Positions 1 to 7,531 of a stretch of DNA of 64,000 nucleotides are shown here, in pieces; positions within the stretch are counted from its first letter, which is position 1; the number at the start of each line of letters is the position of its first letter. Both the position numbers and the translations under genes were made by a program. The notes under the pieces were generated by a model. The model saw nothing but the letters and a program-made list of their open reading frames with translations. It was not told the origin of the DNA and made no database searches. This stretch comes from Bacteroidota bacterium (lineage in GTDB: Bacteria > Bacteroidota > Bacteroidia > Chitinophagales > Chitinophagaceae), in assembly GCA_018268055.1 (NCBI GenBank), contig JAFDXF010000064.1, positions 1-64,000 on the forward strand, in the 5' to 3' direction.

Positions 1-45
1 AACTCTTTCAAAATTCCAAATCTGATTATCAATTAGTTGTAAAAA

Positions 46-88
46 ATATACGCAAGTTTTGTGTTTTGCGGATATTTAATATGCGCAG
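46..88. repeat. Triple ATATnCGCAR motif forming alternative hairpins
   Basis: Three copies of a 10-bp motif lie within 43 bp: ATATACGCAA (46-55), its inverted form TTGCGGATAT (66-75, 9 of 10 complementary to the first) and ATATGCGCAG (79-88). The middle copy can pair with either neighbour, giving two mutually exclusive hairpins. The array ends 3 bp before the stop of the recombinase at 91-1143. It could be the recombinase's terminator, but the repeated-arm layout looks more like a recombination or structured single-strand site. That function is inference. Confidence 0.6.
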
Positions 89-90
89 GT

Positions 91-1143
91 TTACATATTG
101 TCTAATGGGCTTTTTACTTTTTTCAAGTCTTTTTGCCCTACCTGTGTGTATAACAGTGTGGTTTTGATGTTGTTATGCCCCAATAGCTGCTGAATATAGC
201 TGATGTCTGTTCCTGCTTCGAGCAGGTGCGTAGCATAGCTGTGTCTTAAACTGTGAATACCAACTTGCTTGTTAACCTTGGCTTTGTTCAGCGCCTCTTT
301 GAATACCAATTGGGCACTTCTTAAACTGTATTGGCCACCATACTGCCCTTCAAATAAATACTCTTTTGGCAAATAGGTCTTGTAATAAATTCTTAGATCG
401 GGCAACACAGATTCCGGCAAGTTTACATATCTGTCTTTTTTGCCTTTGGCTTGCGCTATCAGTACCTGCATATTTTTACTGTCAATATCTGTTATTTTGA
501 GTTTTACTATTTCGCTTACACGCAAGCCCATGCCATAGCAAAGTTTTAAAATCAATAAATGTTTTAAATTCTTTGTCACCGCAAACATTCTTTTTATATC
601 CTGAGCATTGATTACTTTGGGCAGCGAAGATGGCTTTTTGGGGCGTGGTATGGCAACAAATATTTTTTCTCTTTTGAGCACCACTTCAAAATAGAATTTT
701 ACTGCATTAAAACGACTGTGCAGCATTGTTTCTGTCATCTTTAACTTGTTAATACAGTAAAGAAAATAGCTGCGAATGCGTTCAGCACTTAAATCGTCCA
801 CAGGATTGTCTTTTAGAATGTAAAGCAATTGTGCAAATTCATTCCGGTAGGTTTTAATGGTGTTCTCGCTATAGCCTCTCAATTTCAATTCTTCAATCAT
901 TTTAACAAGTGCAAGTTTATTCACATCTTGAATTTTTGAGATAACTTCTTTAGATACTATTGTTTTTTCAATTCCAAATCTGTTTCGATATTCTGCAGTG
1001 TCGGGCAAATGCCAAACTTTAAGAGTGTTGCTCCATTTTGCCCCTTTTAATTTTTTAAATCGGGCAATCAGTTCGGGTTTTTTTTCAAATGTTACGGCAA
1101 TGCGTTTTTGATTATTGTGGGTTATGAGTTTAGCAGTAAACAT
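91..1143 (-). CDS. Tyrosine recombinase, IntI/Xer-like, with extra N-terminal domain
   Basis: Site-specific DNA recombinase of the phage-integrase family, 350 aa. Residues about 75-160 form the SAM-like core-binding domain. The catalytic half shows the first Arg in GLRVSEIV, the HSLRHSYATHLL box (His-x-x-Arg), the LLGHNNIKTT box and the nucleophile Tyr in LLYTQV. The C-terminal VKSPLDNM resembles the end of integron integrases, but the extra helix insertion of true IntI is not evident. The first 57 or so residues form an additional small domain with a WS..LKVWHLP pattern, which I compare tentatively with HARP-type DNA-binding domains. No excisionase or cargo gene is adjacent. A repeat array abuts its 3' end and a GC-rich motif island lies beyond its 5' end. 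Its substrate cannot be told from the window. Confidence 0.9.
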   Translation of the reverse strand: MFTAKLITHNNQKRIAVTFEKKPELIARFKKLKGAKWSNTLKVWHLPDTAEYRNRFGIEKTIVSKEVISKIQDVNKLALVKMIEELKLRGYSENTIKTYRNEFAQLLYILKDNPVDDLSAERIRSYFLYCINKLKMTETMLHSRFNAVKFYFEVVLKREKIFVAIPRPKKPSSLPKVINAQDIKRMFAVTKNLKHLLILKLCYGMGLRVSEIVKLKITDIDSKNMQVLIAQAKGKKDRYVNLPESVLPDLRIYYKTYLPKEYLFEGQYGGQYSLRSAQLVFKEALNKAKVNKQVGIHSLRHSYATHLLEAGTDISYIQQLLGHNNIKTTLLYTQVGQKDLKKVKSPLDNM

Positions 1144-1305
1144 TTTCTACATTTATTTTATTGAATATCCGATGTGTTGATTATGCTTTTTAAAACAGGT
1201 TCTTTATGCATAAAGTTAAGAATATGTAGTAAGTAAATAAAAGTGTTGTGGTGTTATGAATGTGATAAGATGTAAGATGAAGGTGCAAGGATACTGAATA
1301 CCTCG

Positions 1306-1500
1306 CTCTATCCTGAGTTTAAATTATATAATGTTTCATTCTTCTCTGCTCAATAGATATTCCCCAGCCCAAAAGCTGCCGGATAGAAACGGATACCCCG
1401 CTGATGGTTTAGTGCCCAGGCTCTTGCGGCGGAGTAGGAGTGGATAGCCGGTGTCCCGAAAGTTGAATAGCGAACAAAAAGCTGATAGCCCCGATTGATA
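1306..1500. repeat. GC-rich island with repeated ATAG hexamers in a 437-bp gene-free stretch
   Basis: The gene-free stretch 1144-1580 is AT-rich up to about 1300. From 1361 to 1500 I count 76 G/C of 140 (54%), well above its surroundings. It holds GGATAG (1381-1386, 1442-1447), GGATAC (1391-1396) and the variants CAATAG, GAATAG and TGATAG, most followed by a C- or G-rich tract; an inverted CTATCC lies at 1308-1313. No reading frame of note crosses it. It recalls GC-rich intergenic repeats I associate with Bacteroidota genomes, but that is memory, not a search. Possible roles are recombinase target, structured RNA or decayed mobile element. Confidence 0.45.
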
Positions 1501-1557
1501 TTTATTTGAAAAAAAGTGTTACAACTTTTATTAAGGTTTCCTTTAGATTCTGGTTTT

Positions 1558-1565
1558 TAATTTTG
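1558..1565 (+). promoter_or_regulatory. -7 promoter box TAATTTTG
   Basis: Matches the Bacteroidota -7 consensus TAnnTTTG and ends 15 nt before the ATG at 1581. It supports that ATG over the in-frame TTG at 1506. No clear -33 TTG is seen. Confidence 0.5.
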
Positions 1566-1580
1566 TCTAAATTAATTTTT

Positions 1581-2132
1581 ATGAAATATATAATCCGCAA
1601 TTCGACTATTCGTCTTTTTACGTTTTTGATTGCAGTGTGTTTAGCGATAGGTAGTTCTGCACAAAATACAGATAAGGATAATAAGTTGATGAATGATAGT
1701 AAAGAAGCAAAAGCAGATTTTATCAAAACAGATGAATTGATGAAGAACTTATTTAAAAATGCGTATGCTTATGTTATTTTTCCGAATGTAGGTAAAGGTG
1801 GATTCGGTATAGGCGGTGCTACCGGAAATGGAATTTTGTTTCAACAAGGTGCAGTCGTTGGGAAAGCAAAGATGACGCAAGTGAGTATTGGTTTTCAGTG
1901 GGGCGGGCAGATGTATCGCGAAGTTATATTTTTTGAGAATAAGGAAGCTTTGGATCGTTTTAAAGAAAACAGGTTGGAGTTTTCTGCTCAGGCATCTGCA
2001 GTGGCAGCCACAGCCGGCGCTTCGGCCAATGTGAAGTATGCAGAAGGTGTGATGATTTTTACTCAAGTGAAAGGCGGCTTGATGTACGAAGCGAGTATAG
2101 GTGGACAAAAATTCAAATACACAGCTTTTTAG
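1581..2132 (+). CDS. SYLF-domain (Ysc84-like) lipid-binding protein, secreted
   Basis: Small exported protein of 183 aa. A signal peptide (basic start, hydrophobic LFTFLIAVCLAIG, cut near SSAQ) precedes a SYLF/Ysc84 domain, recognised by AYVIFPNVGKGGFGIGGATG followed by the Gly-rich VSIGFQWGGQ and ASANVKYAEGVMIF stretches. The family binds phosphoinositides in eukaryotes; in bacteria it is an envelope protein of unknown role. The reading frame is open upstream to a TTG at 1506, but that would bury the signal peptide, while ATG 1581 gives a normal one and has a -7 box 15 nt upstream. It is followed 43 bp later by another secreted small protein on the same strand. Confidence 0.85.
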   Translation: MKYIIRNSTIRLFTFLIAVCLAIGSSAQNTDKDNKLMNDSKEAKADFIKTDELMKNLFKNAYAYVIFPNVGKGGFGIGGATGNGILFQQGAVVGKAKMTQVSIGFQWGGQMYREVIFFENKEALDRFKENRLEFSAQASAVAATAGASANVKYAEGVMIFTQVKGGLMYEASIGGQKFKYTAF

Positions 2133-2140
2133 TAAGTTTG
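2133..2140 (+). promoter_or_regulatory. -7 promoter box TAAGTTTG
   Basis: TAnnTTTG match starting one base after the SYLF stop codon and 35 nt before the next ATG at 2176. It could give the following gene its own promoter. Confidence 0.4.
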
Positions 2141-2175
2141 TACTTTAATTCATTTAGTAAACTATAAATTGAAAT

Positions 2176-2538
2176 ATGAAAACTTTATTACTCTTTGCTT
2201 TTCTTTTTACATCGGGAATTGCCAATGCGCAAAACATTACTACAGTTGGTGTGAAAGATCCGAATAAAAAAACACAGTTGGTAGAAGCGTCTTGCGGCGA
2301 ATGTAATTTTAAGATGGATGGTAAAAGCTGTGATTTGGCAGTGCGTATAGATGGTAAAACTTATTTTGTAGATGGTGCAGAGATTAATCAATTTGGCGAT
2401 GCTCATGCAAAAGATGGATTTTGTGAAGCAGTTCGCAAAGCAGAAGTACAAGGCGAAGTAGAGAATAATCGTTTCAGAGTGAGCTATTTCAAGTTGCTGA
2501 AAAGCGATAATAAAAAAGATGCAAAGAAGAAGAATTAA
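2176..2538 (+). CDS. Small secreted Cys-containing protein (DUF6370-like)
   Basis: Protein of 120 aa with a clear signal peptide (MKTLLLFAFLFTSGIANAQ). The mature part carries a CGEC motif near residues 40-43, a further Cys in GKSCDLAV and one in GFCEAVRK, and ends in a Lys-rich tail (KDAKKKN). The layout resembles the family I know as DUF6370, found as lone secreted proteins in Bacteroidota; the name is from memory. The Cys pair could bind a metal or form disulfides. It lies 43 bp after the SYLF gene and is closed by a strong bidirectional terminator. Function unknown. Confidence 0.75.
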   Translation: MKTLLLFAFLFTSGIANAQNITTVGVKDPNKKTQLVEASCGECNFKMDGKSCDLAVRIDGKTYFVDGAEINQFGDAHAKDGFCEAVRKAEVQGEVENNRFRVSYFKLLKSDNKKDAKKKN

Positions 2539-2550
2539 TTCAAAAGCATA

Positions 2551-2590
2551 AAAAAAGGAAGTCACAAAATATTTTGTGACTTCCTTTTTT
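2551..2590. terminator. Bidirectional intrinsic terminator
   Basis: A perfect 40-bp palindrome with 20-bp arms, A6 at the left end and T6 at the right, so it works in both directions. It sits between the convergent gene at 2176-2538 (+) and the M13 peptidase at 2603-4645 (-). Confidence 0.92.
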
Positions 2591-2602
2591 TTAGACTCTA
2601 CA

Positions 2603-4645
2603 CTACCATATTCGCACTCTAAGACTATCTGCTCTGAACATTTTCTCACCTTGCTTTACATCAAATGCAGTATAGAAATCATCTACATCTTGAAATGGAC
2701 CAATCACACGATATTTGGCAGGAGCATGGACATCAGTCAGTAATTGGTTTCTCAACTTAGCTTCACGAATATCGCCTAACCAGCCCAAGGCATACCCAAG
2801 AAAATAACGCTTCAATGGTGAAAGGCCTGCAATGTCTTTTCCGCTTATATATTCATTTGTTTTTTTGTACGCATCAAGGCCAATTAAAATTCCGCCAAGG
2901 TCAGCTATGTTTTCGCCGGTGGTAGCTTTACCATTGATGTGATAACCGGGTAGTGGTTCAAATTCATCAAATTGTTTGATGATCATTTGCGAACGCTTAT
3001 TAAATTCTGCTTCATCATTTTTTGTCCACCAGCTTACCAGGTTACCATTTGCATCAAACTGACGGCCTTCATCATCAAAGCCGTGTGTAATTTCGTGGCC
3101 GATAGTAGAAGCGCCTGCATAACCGTAAACGGTCGCATCATCCAACTCTTCATCTCTGTAGCCGGGCACTGTAAAGATACCTGCCGGTAAAACGATTTCA
3201 TTGTTGGATGGATTGTAATATGCATTATAGGTCTGTGGTGTCATTTCCCATTCATCTCTATCCACCGGCTTGCCTAATTTGTTTATATTGTATTCGTGCC
3301 ACCATTTATTGGCGCTCATAATGTTTTGAACCAAGCTTTCTTTACCGATTTCCATTTTGCTGAAATCTTTCCACTTGTTAGGATAGCCTACTTTCTTTTT
3401 TATAGCAGCTAATTTGGTATAAGCTTTTTGTTTGGTGCTGTCGCTCATCCAAGTCAATTTTTCAATTCTATTTTTGAAAGCAGTTCTGATTGCTTCTACC
3501 AAATCTTCGTAACGTTTTTTTGTTTTTTCGTTGAAGTATTCTTTTACATATAGTTTTCCCAATAGTTCGCCCATTGCACCTTCTTGTGCATTCATCATTC
3601 TTTTCCAGCGTGGTCTTCTTTCTTTAGCCCCACTAAATAATTTGCCGTAGTTAAATGCAGCGATGCCATATTTGTCCGGTAGCGCATTCGCAAAATCACT
3701 AATCAGGTTAAATTTCAGATAGCTTTTCCAATCGGAGAGTGGTGTAGTTTTTAATTCTTTATCCAACGCTTTGAAAAATTCCGGTTGTCCTACAATTACT
3801 GAATCAAGTTTTTGTACACCTGCAATACTCAGATAGTTTTTCCAATCAATGGAGCCATTCATTTTGTCTAAATCTGTAATGGCTATTTTATTGTAGTTGG
3901 CATAAGGGTCACGTAGGTCTTCAATCTTTCTACTTGCTTGAGCCAAGCGTGTTTCTAATGCAAGAATTTTTTTAGCTTCATCAAGTGTAGCAGTTGCTCC
4001 TTCACCGCTCATTGTGAGAACTTCGCTTATGTATTGCTGATAGTGTGTGCGAATATTGTTTGTGGCGGAATCGTTTTTAAAATAATATTCTCTTTCGGGC
4101 AATCCTAAACCGCCTTGCCAGAATTTATAAGTCATCATTGCACTATTCTTGTCATCTTGCGTTACAAAATCGCTAAAGAGTGTGCTACTGCCAATTTTTT
4201 TGAGCTCTGCAACTGTTGAGACCAACTCATTCGTATTGCTGATTGCTGCAATTTTATCCAACCATGGTTGTAGTGGTTTTAGCCCATCTGTTTCTATTTT
4301 GGCGCTGTCATTCGCAGTAGCCCAAAAGTCGCCAATTTTTTGTTCATCACTTCCTTTAGCTGCATTGGCAGATGCAGCTTTTTCAGTTATGGAACGTAGT
4401 CTATTCAGATTTTCTTCTATTACAAGATTGCCAATTCCCCATGCAGCTTGATCTGAAGGAATAGGATTTTTTTTAATCCAACTGCCATTTGCATAGAGAA
4501 AGATATCATCGCCGGGTTTTACGGTGGTATCTAAGTCGGTAGCAAGTACGTCCGGTTTGGATTTACCCGAGTTGGAATTGTTATTGCAAGCGCTAAGTGC
4601 AGCAATAATAAATACTCCGGCTGGAATAATTTTTTTGAATTGCAT
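2603..4645 (-). CDS. M13-family zinc metallopeptidase, lipoprotein
   Basis: Neprilysin/PepO-type endopeptidase of 680 aa, the usual length for bacterial M13 enzymes. The N-terminus has a lipoprotein signal with LSAC lipobox, so it should be anchored in the envelope with the catalytic part in the periplasm or outside. The zinc motif HEITH is at residues 517-521, followed by GFDDEGRQFD; downstream ENIADLGG supplies the third zinc ligand (Glu) and the conserved Asp. The upstream NAYYNPSNNEIV segment is the family's substrate-binding signature. These enzymes cut short peptides; the physiological substrate is unknown. It appears to be a single-gene unit that converges on the 2176 gene through a shared terminator. 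Confidence 0.95.
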   Translation of the reverse strand: MQFKKIIPAGVFIIAALSACNNNSNSGKSKPDVLATDLDTTVKPGDDIFLYANGSWIKKNPIPSDQAAWGIGNLVIEENLNRLRSITEKAASANAAKGSDEQKIGDFWATANDSAKIETDGLKPLQPWLDKIAAISNTNELVSTVAELKKIGSSTLFSDFVTQDDKNSAMMTYKFWQGGLGLPEREYYFKNDSATNNIRTHYQQYISEVLTMSGEGATATLDEAKKILALETRLAQASRKIEDLRDPYANYNKIAITDLDKMNGSIDWKNYLSIAGVQKLDSVIVGQPEFFKALDKELKTTPLSDWKSYLKFNLISDFANALPDKYGIAAFNYGKLFSGAKERRPRWKRMMNAQEGAMGELLGKLYVKEYFNEKTKKRYEDLVEAIRTAFKNRIEKLTWMSDSTKQKAYTKLAAIKKKVGYPNKWKDFSKMEIGKESLVQNIMSANKWWHEYNINKLGKPVDRDEWEMTPQTYNAYYNPSNNEIVLPAGIFTVPGYRDEELDDATVYGYAGASTIGHEITHGFDDEGRQFDANGNLVSWWTKNDEAEFNKRSQMIIKQFDEFEPLPGYHINGKATTGENIADLGGILIGLDAYKKTNEYISGKDIAGLSPLKRYFLGYALGWLGDIREAKLRNQLLTDVHAPAKYRVIGPFQDVDDFYTAFDVKQGEKMFRADSLRVRIW

Positions 4646-4791
4646 ATTGTGTTTTTGTGGGAACTAAATTAGTGGAATTAAAATTAAGAAATTTAAAGAA
4701 TGGATGAATTCAGAAAAAATCTTTTGAACGGCGTTTCTGTACTGACAGTCCGCTGATTTTTCAAAAAGGAGTTCCGTGTTTATAAATATAC

Positions 4792-5469
4792 TCAAACCCA
4801 ATTATTCTTATGTGCCAAATTTATTACTTGTGCTTTACTGTTGACATGCAGTTTGTTGTAAATATTGGAGATGTGTTTTCTTATCGTCAATACACTAAGT
4901 TCAAGAATGGAAGCAATTCGTTTGGCATCTGCGCCATTAATGGTATGCGTCAATATTTCTTTTTCTCTATCAGTTAATAGCGAGTCTAAAAAAGAAGTAT
5001 CGGTTTTTTTATTTCCAGTAATATTTGCTCTGCTCAGCAATGAAAGCGTTTTGCGGGCAATGGCCGCACTCATTGGTGCACCATTATTATCAATTGCATT
5101 GATGATGGCATCGTATAGATTGACGGCACTTTCTTCTTTTAAAAGATAACCGTGAGCGCCTGCTTTAATCGCTTCAAATATTTTATCGTCGTCATCAAAT
5201 ACGGTGAGGACGATATAAAAAATATCAGGATATAACGTTCTTGCCAATTGAATGGTTTGTACACCATCCATTATTGGCATTTCTAAGTCCATAAAGATTA
5301 CATGTGGAAGTTTATCGGGTGGCAGGCCTTTGAGTTGGTCTAAGCAATCGGAGCCATTTATAGCAATAAAACAAAGATCAATATCTTTATAGGGCTTCAA
5401 TTTATTGACAATGCTGGTTCTGTTCACCAACTTGTCATCTACCAATCCAATGCGTAAGATTTTACTCAT
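4792..5469 (-). CDS. NarL/LuxR-type response regulator
   Basis: Two-component response regulator of 225 aa. The receiver domain (about 1-125) has the acidic pair D11-D12, the phosphoacceptor D61 in IFMDLEMPIMDG, T89 and K111 in GYLLKEES. The C-terminal LuxR helix-turn-helix (about 165-225) reads LTDREKEILTH through SVLTIRKHISNIYNKLHV, the recognition helix. It lies 50 bp downstream of a histidine kinase on the same strand, so the two are very likely cotranscribed partners. Target genes are unknown. Confidence 0.93.
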   Translation of the reverse strand: MSKILRIGLVDDKLVNRTSIVNKLKPYKDIDLCFIAINGSDCLDQLKGLPPDKLPHVIFMDLEMPIMDGVQTIQLARTLYPDIFYIVLTVFDDDDKIFEAIKAGAHGYLLKEESAVNLYDAIINAIDNNGAPMSAAIARKTLSLLSRANITGNKKTDTSFLDSLLTDREKEILTHTINGADAKRIASILELSVLTIRKHISNIYNKLHVNSKAQVINLAHKNNWV

Positions 5470-5519
5470 AACTATTGCTCAAATACAAATTGAACCATAA
5501 TCTGCTACAGAAAAAATAC

Positions 5520-7430
5520 TCAATTTGTAGTACATATTTTTAATGAAATTACAGTTCCATTATTAATTATTGATTCAAAATTCAATAGAATCCCTGATTC
5601 GGCCGCTCTATTAGTCATAGTGTCCATTCCATTACCTGAATGATTGTTTTTGGAAATACCAACTCCATTATCTGAAACGGATAAATATATTTCATTATTA
5701 CTTTTTAGTGTAAAGGCGATAATATTTGCCTTACTGTGTTTAATAGAATTATGAATAGCTTCCTGAACAATTCTAAAAATGTTTAAAGCTTGTTGTGAGC
5801 TAAGTTCTCTTTCCTGCTCAATTTTCTCTTCAACAGTAAAGTTGATATTAGGATAAGAATTAACCATTCGGTTAATATAATTTTTGATTCTGTCTGAAAC
5901 GCCTGTAATGGTAATTTTATCTTTGTTCAATACCCAAATAGTATCACGTAATGAAGTCAAAATTTCTTTGGAGTGCTGCTGTAAGTTTATCAGCGATTGA
6001 GTTTGCGTTTTATTTTGCTTTTGTATAATGTTATCTACATCTGCTTGAATAGCTGAAGCATAAGCTCCAAGATTGTCGTGTAAGTCTGCTGCAATTCTTT
6101 TACGTTCTTGTTCTTCCGCTATATGAACAGATTGTTCTGTATTTCGTTTTTCTTCTTCAATCGCTAATTTCAAGGAGAGCTTTTGCCTGCGTTTATAATT
6201 AGAGAAGATGAGCCAAAAGATTAAGCCGCCCGTTAGTATTATTAGAGAACCGGCAAAGAGCCAGTAATTCTTAGTGGTTATTTTTAGTTTTTGCTCAAGA
6301 ATTGTTTTTTCATTTTTTTGAACTTTAGCACCGGCTTCCATTTCAACTATTTGTTTCGTCGTGTTGATTTTGAAAAATGAGTCTTTAAGTGAAATGATAT
6401 CTTCCAATATTCTGCCGTATTGCGCCATATTACCTTGCGCTTTGTAATTCTCAGCAAGCGTTCTATAAATCATTAATAATTGAGGCTGTAAATTTAGTTT
6501 TCGAGCAATTTCAATTCCTTCCAAGCACAATTCAATACCTTTTTGTGGCTGATTATTGTTTGCATAATAGCTGGCCAAACTACTCATGTCATAAACAGTG
6601 TAATAAGGATCGTTCAAAATTTTACGTATTTGAACAACTTCTTTTAGCGGTTCTTCAGCTAGATATGCTTTGTGATGATTTAGAAATATTTTGGCTTGAA
6701 TACTAAGTGCTGTTGCTAAAAAACCAAGGTTCTCATTTTGACGAGCATCATTGATGGCTATATTAATATAATACAAAGCAGAATCTTCTTTACTTAATCC
6801 ATTAAAAGCAATTGCCATATTGCTATATAATGCGCCATAGTTATGATAATAATTCTGATTAGTTGTGGTAGATTTTGCATCATTAAGCCATTTTAATGCA
6901 TCGGCATACTGTTCCATTTCTGTCATCACCCATCCAATACCTGTTTTTGCTTGAATCAGGATCAATGTGTCTTTTTGATTTTCGGCTTCCTGAATTACAT
7001 CCATTAACGAAGTGACTGCTAAACTCAATTGATTTCCTCTATCATATATTTTGGATTTAAAAAAAAGTAAATCCATGTATTTGTTTCTCAAAGTCGGTTT
7101 ATCTCGATATTTGGAAAGGAGTATTTCGGTAATAACCATAGCACTATCCACAATATTTCTTTTAGTATAATATATTGCTCTGCTATAGGCAGCAATATCT
7201 TTTAAAGAATCATTTTTTGAAAGATGGGCAATGCGTTCTGCTTCTAAGATATAGGGATAAAGCGTATCAGGATTGATGGAAACATTACTTAATGAAAAAA
7301 TGGTTTTAATGATTTCTTCATTAGTATCTGCCATAGCTATCATTTTCCTAATGCTATCTACTACTTTTGTTTGTGCTAAGCAATGCTGTTGCAGTAGGAT
7401 AAGAAAAAATAAAATTCGTAATGACCGCAA
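5520..7430 (-). CDS. TPR sensor histidine kinase (HisKA_3 type)
   Basis: Sensor kinase with an N-terminal signal segment, a long periplasmic helical region with TPR-like repeats (about 50-370), a coiled-coil stretch, one membrane helix (WLFAGSLIILTGGLIFWLIF) and a cytoplasmic kinase. The HisKA_3 box RKRIAADLHDNLG holds the phosphorylated His; the HATPase domain shows N-box EAIHNSIKHS and G-boxes DNGVGI and GNGMDTM. It pairs with the LuxR regulator just downstream. Start choice: the frame is open to a GTG at 7472, but that codon lies inside the hairpin of the preceding gene's terminator and gives a poor signal peptide. The TTG at 7430 gives MRSLRILFFLILLQQHCLAQ, a good one. There is no in-frame ATG nearby, so the start is uncertain. 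Confidence 0.88.
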   Translation of the reverse strand: MRSLRILFFLILLQQHCLAQTKVVDSIRKMIAMADTNEEIIKTIFSLSNVSINPDTLYPYILEAERIAHLSKNDSLKDIAAYSRAIYYTKRNIVDSAMVITEILLSKYRDKPTLRNKYMDLLFFKSKIYDRGNQLSLAVTSLMDVIQEAENQKDTLILIQAKTGIGWVMTEMEQYADALKWLNDAKSTTTNQNYYHNYGALYSNMAIAFNGLSKEDSALYYINIAINDARQNENLGFLATALSIQAKIFLNHHKAYLAEEPLKEVVQIRKILNDPYYTVYDMSSLASYYANNNQPQKGIELCLEGIEIARKLNLQPQLLMIYRTLAENYKAQGNMAQYGRILEDIISLKDSFFKINTTKQIVEMEAGAKVQKNEKTILEQKLKITTKNYWLFAGSLIILTGGLIFWLIFSNYKRRQKLSLKLAIEEEKRNTEQSVHIAEEQERKRIAADLHDNLGAYASAIQADVDNIIQKQNKTQTQSLINLQQHSKEILTSLRDTIWVLNKDKITITGVSDRIKNYINRMVNSYPNINFTVEEKIEQERELSSQQALNIFRIVQEAIHNSIKHSKANIIAFTLKSNNEIYLSVSDNGVGISKNNHSGNGMDTMTNRAAESGILLNFESIINNGTVISLKICTTN

Positions 7431-7439
7431 TTTTTTATT

Positions 7440-7510
7440 TAAAAATACAAAAAATAAATAAGGCTCACCCACTGCATTAAAAAATTAGTAATTGCAGATT
7501 GATGAGCCTT
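7440..7510 (-). terminator. Intrinsic terminator of the TonB receptor gene
   Basis: Read on the minus strand, AAGGCTCA (7510-7503) pairs with TGAGCCTT (7467-7460), with an inner CTGCA/TGCAG stem, and is followed by a T-rich tract (7459-7440). It lies between the TonB receptor stop (7532) and the histidine kinase, and overlaps the kinase's alternative GTG start. Confidence 0.75.
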
Positions 7511-7531
7511 TTGCTTTGTAAAAACGTATGA

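Noticed and set aside
11..24. A 13-base stretch shared with the recombinase gene near 970, as a hint of a second recombinase copy
   Set aside because: The match does not extend, and the encoded residues differ; chance in AT-rich sequence is enough.
1506..1580. TTG-started extension of the SYLF gene
   Set aside because: Would bury the signal peptide; a -7 box lies inside it.
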